The position numbers were made by a program, and so were the translations under genes. Under the pieces are notes generated by a model. That model ran no database searches and had not been told where the DNA came from. It saw nothing but the letters and a program-made list of their open reading frames with translations. From Trichobilharzia regenti (Eukaryota > Platyhelminthes > Trematoda > Strigeidida > Schistosomatidae), in the NCBI GenBank assembly GCA_944472135.2, contig OX235270.1:56177267-56241266 (forward strand): a stretch of DNA of 64,000 nt, in the 5' to 3' direction. How positions within the stretch are numbered: position 1 is the first letter of the stretch; the number at the start of each line of letters is the position of its first letter. Of the stretch, positions 23,850-34,200 are shown in pieces.

Positions 23850-26600
23850 GGTCCGTAAGGAATTCCAAGTGTTGAAACGCCATAAGGCGCCCGGCCCAGA
23901 CAATTTACCCCGGGCTGTTTTTAAAGATGGTGGCGAGACTCTCACAATGGCTCTTATTGGGTTGTTCAGGAAGGTATGGGAAACAGACAGTGTACCATCA
24001 ATGTGGAACGAAGCCATTATCGTCCCCATCTTTAAAAAGGGTCGACGTAATTCGTGTGACAATCAAAGGGGTATAAGTCTGCCACCAGTTGCGTATAAAA
24101 TATTGGCTGCTGTCTTGCTTCGTAGGCTGTGCAAAACGCGGGAGGGATTGATTAGCGAAGAGCAGACTGGGTTTTGTTCAGGCCGTCGTCGATGCATTGA
24201 TCATATGTTCACCCCTCGTCAGTTGTTGGAACATCACCACAGGCATTGCAGGCCAGCAATCGCTGTGTTTCTTGATATTAGGGCTGTCTTCGATTCGTTG
24301 CACAGAACTGTGCTCTGGAACTGTCTGTTAGAGAGAGATCTACCTGAGAAATTTGTTAACATCTTGAAAGCCCTATACAGAAACACCTCGGATAGAGTGA
24401 GGGCATACAACCAACTATCACCAATGTTCCCAACCAACAGTGGGGTTAGACAGGGTTCCCCAAACTCTCCATTCCTCTTTAACTTTGCCATCGATGACAT
24501 TCTGGAGTCCGCCCTGAAGGGTGTGTGTGAGGACAATGTAGATCTGCTCCCTGGAGATGGACTTTTCGACCTCGAGTTTTCAGACGATGTCATCTTTTTA
24601 ATAATAATAATAATAATAACAATTTCGCTTTATTCCAGAAACAGTACTTGTGGTACAGTGTGGAATTTTCAGCACATATCTACAATATTACATCTAATTT
24701 CATCGTACATTAAAAAGGAGTATTACAAAAAAATAAATATAAAAAAACACGACAAAAAATAAAACCAAAAAAAACGAAACAGAGAAATAACAAAGAAAAA
24801 ACGGAAGAAAAAGAAAAACAATGCAAATAAAAAATACGAAGTAGAAAGGAAGATAAACACTAATAATGAAAAAAATATTTCAGTACTGGGTAATGGAAGC
24901 TATGCTATGTGTATGCGTGGTGAACCGTAACATCTATGATCATACAAGAAATTATGAGATGTTCTTAATAATGTTAATAGCTAAGATAATCACTTAATTT
25001 GATTGAACAACACTAAACAATCATAAAATAAACATTTCAGGTTGTGTTTTTTTTTATTGTCAGCACTAATGGAATGTTAGTAATGATGCATAATACAAAA
25101 TTTTTAAGATGGTGATAGTGGCGTTAACAAACAAGATTGTCAGTTAAATAGTGCCGAACAAAGAACAACCACAAAACTAATATTACATGATGGTTAATGA
25201 CGGGACAATTTTTTTAATAATCATAGTGATAATATAGTCAGACCCAGTAGATATGCAAAAGAAGGAATAGAGTGAAGTGCAAAAAAAGTAAGCCAACGAT
25301 AATTAATTTTAAGCAGCTAAGTATGTTTAAGAAGGTTGTTCACTATAGAGTACAAATAAGAGAGTATAAGGGGAAATAACAAGGGCCAAAATTATGTTAT
25401 TAACAACAAAGCAAGTCATAGGTTTCACGCTTAACATTGTCTCTGTCGCTTAGAACACGGGCCAAATATGGTATCGTTGAGTTCCTATACTTGGTTGTAC
25501 GAGCATATATTATTTTGTACTGATTTCTGGTTCAACTTGATGAGATGCAAGGAGAGAGTTGGGAATAGAGGGGGTGTTGGGGTCAGAGAGTATGGTTTTG
25601 GACCATTTCTCGCATGTATTCGGATGATTATCCACTAATGTTGTGACGAGCTGACTGAGTTTTACACCGCTAGTCCTAATAACTACCTTCAACATCCTTC
25701 TCAGGATGGTATAGTCCTTTTTCAGTAACCCAGGAAAGACTAACGGGGAACAGTAAAGTAGAATAGGTAGGATACGAGAGTTGACAAATTGTGAAAGCAG
25801 AGGTTGAGGGACTCCAGTTAGCATGCAGGCTGACCAAATCGCACTTAATCAGTTGGCGATCAGTGTCTGTAAGTATGGTATGTGCTTTGCGCCGTCTAAG
25901 TGCGAGGTACTGTTACAAGATTGGCAGGAGCCTGTACCTGCACTCACTCTTGTGGGTGAACCGCTTGAAGTTGTCCATAAGTTTGTGCGTCTGCATCGTT
26001 TTGTGAGTGCTGGCGGAGGGGTGACGGATAAGATTTCCAACCGTATCATGAAGGCTAGGGTGGCATACATCAAAATTAGCCACCTATGACGCCCTCACGA
26101 CGTTAGCCTGGCTGTCAAAGTTCGGTATACAGTGCTTCGGTGCGGGCTTCCATACTCTACCCCTGTGAAACCTGGCCTCTCCGAGCTGAGGATATGCGGC
26201 GGCCATGCGTATTCTATCATCGTTGTCTCCGCAGGATTGCTTGCGTTCGGTGGCATCATCGCATGTGTAATTCTGAGATTCGGTGGCGTGTCTTTGAACA
26301 TAGTGGAGATCACCATTCGTTGAATGTCATCATCTGGAAACACCTGTCTCGGTGGCTTGGACATGTGTTGAAAATGTCATTCCAGAGGCTTCCGTACAGG
26401 TCTCTGTTCGCTAGCCCTGGGACGGGATGGAAAAGGCGGAGGGGTGGTCAGTCCACGACGTGACGTCGTGGGATGAAGGACTTTCGTGAAAGATTAGCAT
26501 CGGTTGATGGGCCACGACTCCCTGGTTGGAGTCCGCGAGATAGCTCGAATCGATGGCTCGGAACGTTATCGGATATGGCCAAGAATCACAATCAATGGCG
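23850..26600 (+). pseudogene. RTE-B copy 1 reverse transcriptase, interrupted
   Basis: After a stop at about 23848 the frame is open: '[18 protein letters not shown]', 'IIVPIFKKGRR', '[17 protein letters not shown]', '[16 protein letters not shown]' and 'LFDLEFSDDVIF'. The catalytic YADD box reads FSDD here, unlike FADD in copy 2. The CR1-like LINE then interrupts. The C-terminal part resumes at 25820 with '[16 protein letters not shown]' / '[18 protein letters not shown]' (two frames) and '[20 protein letters not shown]'. Confidence 0.85.
24597..25819 (-). mobile_element. 5'-truncated CR1-like LINE nested in RTE-B
   Basis: The minus strand carries the C-terminal end of an RT protein (about 25819-25510: 'SQFVNSRILPILLYCSPLVF', 'CEKWSKTILSDP'), then about 0.9 kb of 3' UTR ending in (ATT)n at 24597-24618. 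Compared with copy 2, about 10 host bases (actgtgcaat) are missing at the site and no target duplication is visible. The 3' end (24661-24690) resembles the tail of the SINEs. A 100-bp relative lies at 35541-35650. Confidence 0.82.
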
Positions 26601-26857
26601 AGCGTGTTGCAATTTCCTTCTTTCTACCCTTCCCGATGAGAGTTAGCGATTTTGTTGAATTTGTTAAGTATGACTATTTTCCTTCCAGATGAAGTTCTTC
26701 ATCCGTTCTCTACTTATATATTTTTTTCTTTTCCTTCTTTTCTTCTCTTGATCTATGTTGTTTTATCATTATGTGTAGAGAATCCTTCTTGGTGCCATAT
26801 TGCACCAAGTTTTTATGCGTTTAAATAAATAAAATAGTGAATGGTAGCCGCATTGCA

Positions 26858-27345
26858 AACTGGACTGATAGAATTCGGTCTGTACCATACAAAAGACTAG
26901 ACACACTACACTAGTTAGTAACTAGTGTCCAATCAACGTATCCAATACAGTCCTACGGGAGGTCAATCGGGAGTCCGAATAGCTCAGTGGTAACGTCTCT
27001 GACTGAGGCACTGTGTGACGTGGGTTCGAATGTCATAATGAACATGAGTTCCCTCAAGTTTGCAGATACGCCTTGCTGACGAGTGGTAAACTCACATGAA
27101 ACCTAAGCAAGGCTTCCTGCTGATTGACTCCAACCATCTAGTATCAACAAGGCCAGTTGTCACCTTACGCGCCGGTAAACGTTAGCTGATATCAGACCGA
27201 TTTAGAAAACAGAGGTGATCACACCAGAATCTGGCATCAGTTAGTTCAGGCAACGTACGGAGGCGCAAGCTGCCCAGCTGACCTCGAATTCTAAGGACCA
27301 TTGACTGCAGACAAATAGTGATATGGCTCAAAATTGATCTCAACT
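26858..27345 (+). mobile_element. Smalpha-like tRNA-derived SINE region
   Basis: Begins with the dispersed phrase shared with 21063-21140. It then has an A box (tagctcagtgg, 26980) and a B-box-like ggttcgaatgt (27023) in a tRNA-like arrangement, followed by a hammerhead-like segment (27070-27113) and the repeat shared with 8700-8850 ('gatatggctcaaaattgat'). Schistosome Smalpha SINEs are known to combine a Pol III promoter with a hammerhead ribozyme. Boundaries are approximate. Confidence 0.6.
27070..27113 (+). ncRNA. Degenerate hammerhead-ribozyme-like segment
   Basis: ctgacgag (27076) and gaaac (27098) match the two conserved core boxes in order and spacing. A short gtg/cac stem can form between them, and gccttgc/gcaaggc (27070-27076 and 27107-27113) closes the fold as a 7-bp helix. 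Stem III is not convincing and the cleavage triplet would be cta with an extra base, so activity is doubtful. Confidence 0.4.
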
Positions 27346-27739
27346 GCCCAGATGCATTCACTCTTTCTTATCTCTGGTATCAAATCAACCGACACGTTTT
27401 CCATGTCACTATTCTTTCTGCCTAATATTTCTGCTTATTATGGTTCTTCTGAATCTCTTTTTTATATCTTTTCTTTTCCTGTTTGTGCTAAATGGAGCAT
27501 AGAATATAGAACTGCTGTACTCATGAGCAATATTCCTTGATGAAACTAGCCAGTCCTCTAGATTATATAAACACTTGCATGAATATATCTTTGTTGTTGA
27601 TACGATTGTAAAATTGGTGTGAAGAAGGAAAACCGCCCACTTATTAGAAAAGAGGCTGGCCGGCGACTCACGCCTCTGCAAGAACTGACGTGGAATAGTG
27701 TTCTTCTTCACTCCAAGTCAAACGCTATGTCACGTCATC

Positions 27740-28310
27740 CGGAAAAGTATAAAGGATGCACTGAATGCAGAATTCCGTCCCACTGGAACAAGCTACATTC
27801 AGAGAAGGCCAATCATGTTCTGATAAAATTGCAACTCTGCACATCGTATGCATCGAACAAAGCATAGAGTGATAGTCAAATCCCTACATCAACTACATGG
27901 ACTTCGAGACAGCGCCGACCGTGAAGTAATTTGGAAACTAACTACTTCAAACACTATGGCGTGCAGTGCCCAATTATCTATCAACCTCATTCAACAGCTG
28001 GCTATGTGACAATCCCACGTGTGAGGTGATCCACAACGGAAAACTCAGCAAAGCCTTTGAAGTGAAGACAGGAGTAAACCAAGGCTGTCTACTGTCATCG
28101 ATGATGTTTCTAACTGTGTTGGACTGGATTATGCACCAGACTGTGCACACGGATCGAGAATACAGGAATACGTTGGATCGATAAGAAGCCTCTAGATGAT
28201 CTGGATTTCGAGATTGTTGATTTATGTCTAATGTCACACAAACTCGAAGACTTAAAAGCGAAAAACTACAAAGTGGCCGAAGTAGAAACAAGATCAGGAC
28301 TTATATCTGT
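27740..28310 (+). pseudogene. RTE-A reverse transcriptase relic
   Basis: Reads 'NCTHRMHRTKHR'-type frames, then 'CEVIHNGKLSKAFEVKTG', 'NQGCLLSSMMFLTVLDWIM' and, after a shared frameshift, 'MSHKLEDLKAKNYKVAEVET'. Colinear with the RTE-A RT. It contains arm 2 of the 479-bp inverted duplication. Confidence 0.82.
27749..28227 (+). repeat. Arm 2 of the 479-bp perfect inverted duplication
   Basis: Identical to the reverse complement of 16922-17400, including the same frameshift after 'TDREYRNTLDR'. Arm-to-arm distance is about 10.3 kb. Confidence 0.9.
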
Positions 28311-29345
28311 TGCTTTCAGCACTAATCTTAATTCAGTCAGTCCTCGACACATTCAACAATTTTTTGTTGTCGTTATAAGGCAGGGAGAGATAAAAGGCAT
28401 CCGGCACCGCAGAGTTGACCGCATGACCTGCAAATCAGATCATACCAAGGAATTTATCTTTAAATTTCCATTAGTAAATAGCAATTTTGTGAGTATGTCT
28501 CCCATTCGCAAGAAAATAAATAGTAATAGAAACCAAAGGCTCAATTCTGAAAAGGACGTTTATATGCAGCACAGAGTTTAAAGTGTTTTTATCTTGCAGG
28601 CTAAAAATAATTTAAAGAATATTGTTCGAAGCGGCAGCTTCGATTATGAAACCTGCTTCAACCTCCTAGTTTCGCACTCCACCATTTTCAAGCTAGAACA
28701 GCGAGTATAGAACCACCAATGTAAAATAAAATTAGCATTCTATTGATCAGATGAAGAAGACAACCGCTAATTAGGTGAACTCTGTGTAAAGATGAAACAA
28801 CACACAAAACTATAAATAAAAGAAATAATTTACTGGAGTACACACTTTACCTCCAAACAGCCTAATGTCCACTTATCTAAATCAGTATTGAAACCTGGGT
28901 TAAAATATTTGGAGAAACGGTTACAATTTTGAATTCACATCGCAAATAACCAAATAAATATGACTGGAATTTTATTTCCGTTAAATGTTAGATGATGTTA
29001 CAAGACCAGTGTTCCTCACACTTCAGACTTTTGTGAACAGCTACCTTCACTAGCTTCATACTGAAGATTAAATGGCTGGCCAGAATGAATTAACAACAAG
29101 ATACTCTGATTGAGAAGAAACCAACCAAGAACCTAATGCCTGACAGATATCCAGAAGAAAATAGAGATAGTTGGGACACACGTCGAGGAGACAGTCGAAG
29201 CACGTCTCGCTCTAGACCCTCGACTGGAAATCAACGAATATAGAGTCCGAGGGTCACATGGAGGAGATCAGAGAGAATCAACAGTCGTAGGGACTCAGTC
29301 TCGATGTAGTTGTGGACGTAAATGCTTCGCTGTCGACAATTTTTA
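28311..29345. other. No gene recognised
   Basis: No supported frame. A short Arg/Ser-rich open stretch near 29110-29250 (DTRRGDSRSTSRSRPST) has no start or splice context. Confidence 0.35.
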
Positions 29346-30740
29346 TTTCTGTTTAGTAATAATCATAAGCGTGCGCGAACCAGAGCGTGACCGGGGTACA
29401 AACACGTGTTCTAGAAGGATCGGCAGTCTTCCAGTAGCCCTCGCCAACAACACCCGGTCTCTATATGGTCTGTATGAGTCCTGAGTCGATTTGGTGATGG
29501 AGGTCACCGGGTTATGCAGTGTCTCCATTTGTGCCTGAATTTAGTGCTGAATAGGAGCAGATGATTATCTGAACAGAACTGTAGAAGACGATCCTCATTG
29601 TCAGTTCGTTGACAGGGAACTCCATACAAACCACCTACATACTTCTAAGTCTGGCACAACTGCCCTACTTGGGCAATGAAGACGCCTGCTAAATCTGATC
29701 GCTTTGCTTTCTTCACCAAATTAGACAGTTTCTGGTAGAAGTCATTCTTTAGTTCATTCGGACTGCAGTCTGTTGAGCGTAAGCGGGGATTTTTCAGCCC
29801 TGACACTGAATAATATCCCTAAAACTGCGGGTCCTCGCGAACTAGCTGAGGGGTATCCTGTCACCCTTAAAGTGAATTTTGCAAATTCACCTTGTTGGCC
29901 AGGTGAGGATAAGTGAATGACCACACTCGTCTTGTATGCATGTCTCAGGAACACAACATACATCCATGGCTCGAGATGCCAGAGTTCTTGCTAGTGATGC
30001 CTGTTGTTCGATTTGGCAGAGGGACCTGACATTAAATGCTCCTATATGAAGTTGGCGACGTAGCTCTGGGAGGCTGTCAGGGGTGCTTATATGGCTGTCA
30101 TCGTTGTTTGTGGTCACAGAGTGAAGTGAAGATGACTCCCTGTCCTGCAGAATAGTGCCGACTGTATTAGGGAGGAAAGATAATGAGGATGATGTGGGTA
30201 AAGGAGCATGATGCTTAGGAAAGTTTCATGTGTTTTTGGAAGTGTACGGGCGGTTTTTGCCTCCCGGATGCCCACACCTTGGGAGTCGATTGAGTCTTCG
30301 GGTACTTAAACGGAAACAGAGTCAGTGTTGCGTGGCCGTAGACCCAAGGGACAACTGTTTGAGGCCGGTTACACACGGACTGCGTGAAATGGTTTCTTGG
30401 AGTGTTTCTGTATTAGTAAATTTCCCGCCGGTTACGGACCACCATAGGGTAAGTCGTAACGTACAAATTTTGGGGTCGACCTTTTTTAACTCCCTCTCTC
30501 CACAGTGGAGAGACAGCATAGTTGGCATGCTGGTCATCTGAGGGAAGCACCTAACTGCTTTTAGATACGTCCCACAGCATAGTGTAAACAAAGTTCTTAC
30601 ACTATCCCGGTAACTGCTTTTAGTCTAATCGCTATCCTAAAAATGTTCCTGGCTTGGTAGGACCTGCGGGAACAATAGTTGCAGCCAGTGAATCTGGATG
30701 AGGTAGCAGCTATTGGTCGGGAATATTCTATTGTGCAGTT
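29346..30740 (-). pseudogene. RTE-B 5' fragment (leader + endonuclease)
   Basis: The minus strand starts with the RTE-B leader (30727-30600: 'tagctgctacct', 'tcctaccaagccagg', 'tagcgattagact'). It continues '[20 protein letters not shown]', 'DVCCVPETCIQDECGHSLIL' and 'KFTLRVTGYPSASSRG'. It ends near the last EN block ('ILLEHVFVPRS' reading across frames). The RT is missing and there are several stops. Confidence 0.8.
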
Positions 30741-31108
30741 GTATGGCCGAATGAAAAGTCACCGAAAATACGTATTTGCTTAGACCACTCCCTAATTTGT
30801 TATAAAACCGAACACTATTATATAATCTAGTTGCTACGAGACAGTAGTCACTTTCCTCCTCTCACCTTACAAATACACGTCTTCTTTTCACACATTCACT
30901 AAGATTGACTGTCTAGGCTATACTGACACTATTTTTAATTCACGAATCGTTCAAAAGTGGCTGGTATTTAAGAAACAAAATAAAAACAAAGAGCTTTGTG
31001 ATTCCATTAATCCACTTTTCTGTACATTTCTATTTTAAAAACATGTATTTTCTACAACGACAACATATACACAACCTCATACATTTGTTAACAAAAAAGT
31101 GAATTTCA
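30741..31108. other. 3' flank of AARS
   Basis: Lies downstream of the AARS stop codon. No canonical aataaa on the minus strand was found in the first ~200 bases, so the 3' end is not defined. Confidence 0.4.
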
Positions 31109-31288
31109 TTAATTCCCAGTTAGTTTTGCAACAGCGAACGCGTCTGCCAAGTGAATTACTTCCCCAACAGCATCAATTCGATTTCCAACAGCTTGTGCTG
31201 ATGTCTCTTTACCACCACCTTTACCATCCATCGCCTTGCTTACACTGGACACCCATTCGTTGGCTTTTAAGCCACGTGAAACAAGTAC
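31109..31288 (-). CDS. AARS: AARS exon 14 (C-terminus, stop)
   Basis: Encodes '[16 protein letters not shown]' through the C-Ala glycine motif [14 protein letters not shown] to '..AKLTGN' and TAA (31111-31109). The acceptor is a pyrimidine-rich tract ending tacaag. Separated from exon 13 by 8170 bp. Confidence 0.94.
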   Translation of the reverse strand, partial: VLVSRGLKANEWVSSVSKAMDGKGGGKETSAQAVGNRIDAVGEVIHLADAFAVAKLTGN

Positions 31289-34200
31289 CTTGTATGGATG
31301 GAAAGAGAAAGCAAACAGTCACTCTCGATAGATAAATCAGATAAAAGCTAACTAGTCTATTCAAATACAACCATAGAAAACTGTTACAATCTGCGACACC
31401 GATAAACCAAACAGAAAAGGAAAGACATCCAAATGCATATAAAAGGAAATACACTGGACACTGACAAAATGAAATTCGAAAATGTAAAGATAATAGAAAA
31501 AGACATCGAACAACAGTTTCTCTGTCTGGATTCAACATAGAACTTGGTACCGAAGTGCAGCAGTTCGAGTTGCCACGTTCCAAATAGCACACAGAGGTAG
31601 ACAAGAAGATGAGTGAAGAGAATCAATTCGGTCTGACAAGTATAAGAGTGAAACAGAATGGGTAATGATAGAAAGGAATATGAAAGATTACAGAGATTGA
31701 ATACATCTGCGCTCCATTGACAACGATTTTGAGCCATGTCACCTATTGTCTCCAGCCATTGATTCCTAGAGTCCCGAGGGCCCCAACCCGGGAGTCTGCA
31801 TCTCCCTACCTGACTCAGTTTAACTGTCAAGGATTTCATGGATTGATGCCATGTTTTTGTTTGGCCACCACTGGCTCTTTTCCAACCTTCACCTATATCA
31901 GCTAGCAATGCCCGTCGGGGGAGGCGGTGGTTAGGCATGCGCACCACGTGACCTAGCCATCTCAGTCTATGTAACTTTATAGCCTCGTCGATTGATTTTC
32001 CCTCTTTGCCCAACACTCTACGCCTAACGTCAACATTACTTACCTTGTTAAACCACCTAACGTGAGACAGAGATCGCAGACATCTATGATCGAAAGCAGT
32101 CAACCTTTTCATGTCTTCAACGCGTATTGGCCATGTTTCAGAGCCATAGAGAAGGACGGAGCGAACTGATGAGCAGTACACACGTCCCTTGGTTGATAAC
32201 CGGATGTCACGCCTACGCCAGAGATGGTGTAAGTCAGCGAAAGCAGCTCGAGCTTTTCGGATCCGTGCTGAGATTTCATCGCCAATCAGTCCGTTGGTGC
32301 TAATACAACTTCCCAAATAGGTGAAGTGGTCAACATGTTCTATCACTTCACTCCCTATCACTAAGTTAGGAGTTGACGTGGTCCAGTCCTGTAGCAGCAT
32401 CTTACATTTTGCAGGGGCGAATCGCATGCCAAACATACGAAGATTGCTGCTCAAGGTGTTCAGAAGACTCTGCATTTTGTCAGCATCCTCCCCTAACAGG
32501 ACTATGTCATCTGCATATTCTAAGTCCATAAGACTATTCCCTGGTAACAAGTCGATTCCTAAGTCGTTACGTTCAGTTAAGGATACTTCCATTAGCATAT
32601 CTATGATGAAGTTAAACAGAAATGGGGAAAGTGGACATCCCTGTCGGACACCACTGGTTGTTACCAATTCAGATGACAATTCCCCATAAGCCCTTACACG
32701 ACTACGTGAGTTTGAATAGAGTGCCTTGATTAGTGCAATGTACTTTCTTGGCACTCCCTTCACAGTCAGACATTGCCATAGTACCTTTCGATCCACGGAG
32801 TCGAAGGCCGCCTTCAAGTCAAGAAATATGACAATTGTTGGACGCCGAAAAGTGTGTCTATGTTCTAGAATCTGTCGAAGAGTGAAGATATGATCTATGC
32901 ACCCTCTACCTGGTCTAAAGCCTGCTTGATTTTCCCTTGTCTGTTCCTCCCGAGTTCTGCTTAGTCTATGCATGATTACTGAGCCTAGGATTTTAGAGAC
33001 TATGTTCGTTAGGCTGATCCCCCTATGATTATCACACGAGGACTTGTTTCCCTTCTTGAATATCGGTATAATAAGTGACTTACCCCAGTCTGATGGTACT
33101 GTCTCTGATTCCCAGACTTTGCCTAGTACCTCAGTTAATCTACAAACTAGTATGTCACCCCCATATTTAAACACCTCCGGAATAATTCCGTCGGGTCCTG
33201 CCGCTTTGCCTCGTTTCAAATTACTGATAGCTTTTGTAACCTCACCTACAGACGGCGGACCAGTGTCTATATCCCATTCGGGTGTGTGGTGGATGGCGGG
33301 GAGGTTCAGTGTGGCTGTAGGCAAGTTAAATTGTTCCTCAAAGTGTTCTTTCCAGCGTTCAAGGCGTCTATCCTGAGAGCTAATTAAGGAGCCATTTTTC
33401 TCAGAAATAGTCTCACTTATGAATTGCCTTCTCCCACCCGTTTCCCTGATGAGTCTAAAGAGTTGCCTAGTGTTGCCTATCGCCGATGCTTTTTCCATCT
33501 CTTTCGCCTTTGTCACCCACCACTGTTCACGGTCCTTGCGGAGACTTTTAGTAAGTTTCCTTTTGTGCAGCTTTCGCTCCTCATTGAATTCGGAGCTCGC
33601 CGGAATAAGTCTTCTAGCATCTATCAGTTCGGATGAGGCAGTCGAAATCCAGTGGTTTTTACTCACCTTTGGATTTGCTTATTCACAGCTTTTACAGCTG
33701 TATCTATAGCTGACTGAATATTCTTCCAGGCTTCTCCAGGGTGAGCACAGCTGTCGAATTCAGATATGCGTTTAGCTAGTTCTTCCTCAAATAGGGATTT
33801 AGTTTCCTGATCGAGCTGGGGACGTGATGGTTTTACCGCCAGCTGTTTCCTACGTCCGTTCAGTCGTAAGCACACACGAGCCCGGACCAGTGCGTGATCG
33901 GTATCTACACACGTGTTCCAGAAGGAGCGACAATCTCCTACCGACCCACGCCAACGATAGCTTATTGCTATGTGGTCTATTTGTGTCCAGCGTTGGTTTG
34001 ATGATGGGGGTCGCCAGGTTAAACAGTGTCTCTCCTTGTGTTTAAAGTTAGTGCTTACAAGAAACAAATGATTATCTGAACAGAACTGTAGGAGACGGTC
34101 ACCGTTGTCGGTTCGCTGGCACGGAACTCCATAGGTGCCACCGACATCCTTCTCAGATTGACACAATTTCCCTACTTGAGCGTTAAAGTCACCAGCTAGA

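Larger units (their letters stand above)
21208..26845 (+). mobile_element. RTE-B subfamily copy 1, carrying nested insertions
   Basis: The 5' leader (21220-21370) matches the leader of the intact RTE-B at 35292-35155 (gctgctaccttgccgtgg, tagcggttaaac). The endonuclease runs 22020-23300, RT from about 23850, the RT C-terminus 25820-26600, and the 3' tail reads 'ttggtgccatattgcacc' then aataaataaaa. Three foreign pieces sit in it: a SINE (21789-21975), a 380-bp insert (22741-23120) and a CR1-like LINE (24597-25819). The body has stop codons shared with copy 2 at 48847-51955. Its own protein cannot be made. Confidence 0.85.

Noticed and set aside
31221..31604. 127-codon minus frame over the AARS/RTE-B border
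   Set aside because: It is out of frame with AARS exon 14 and crosses the RTE-B 3' end; a chance frame.
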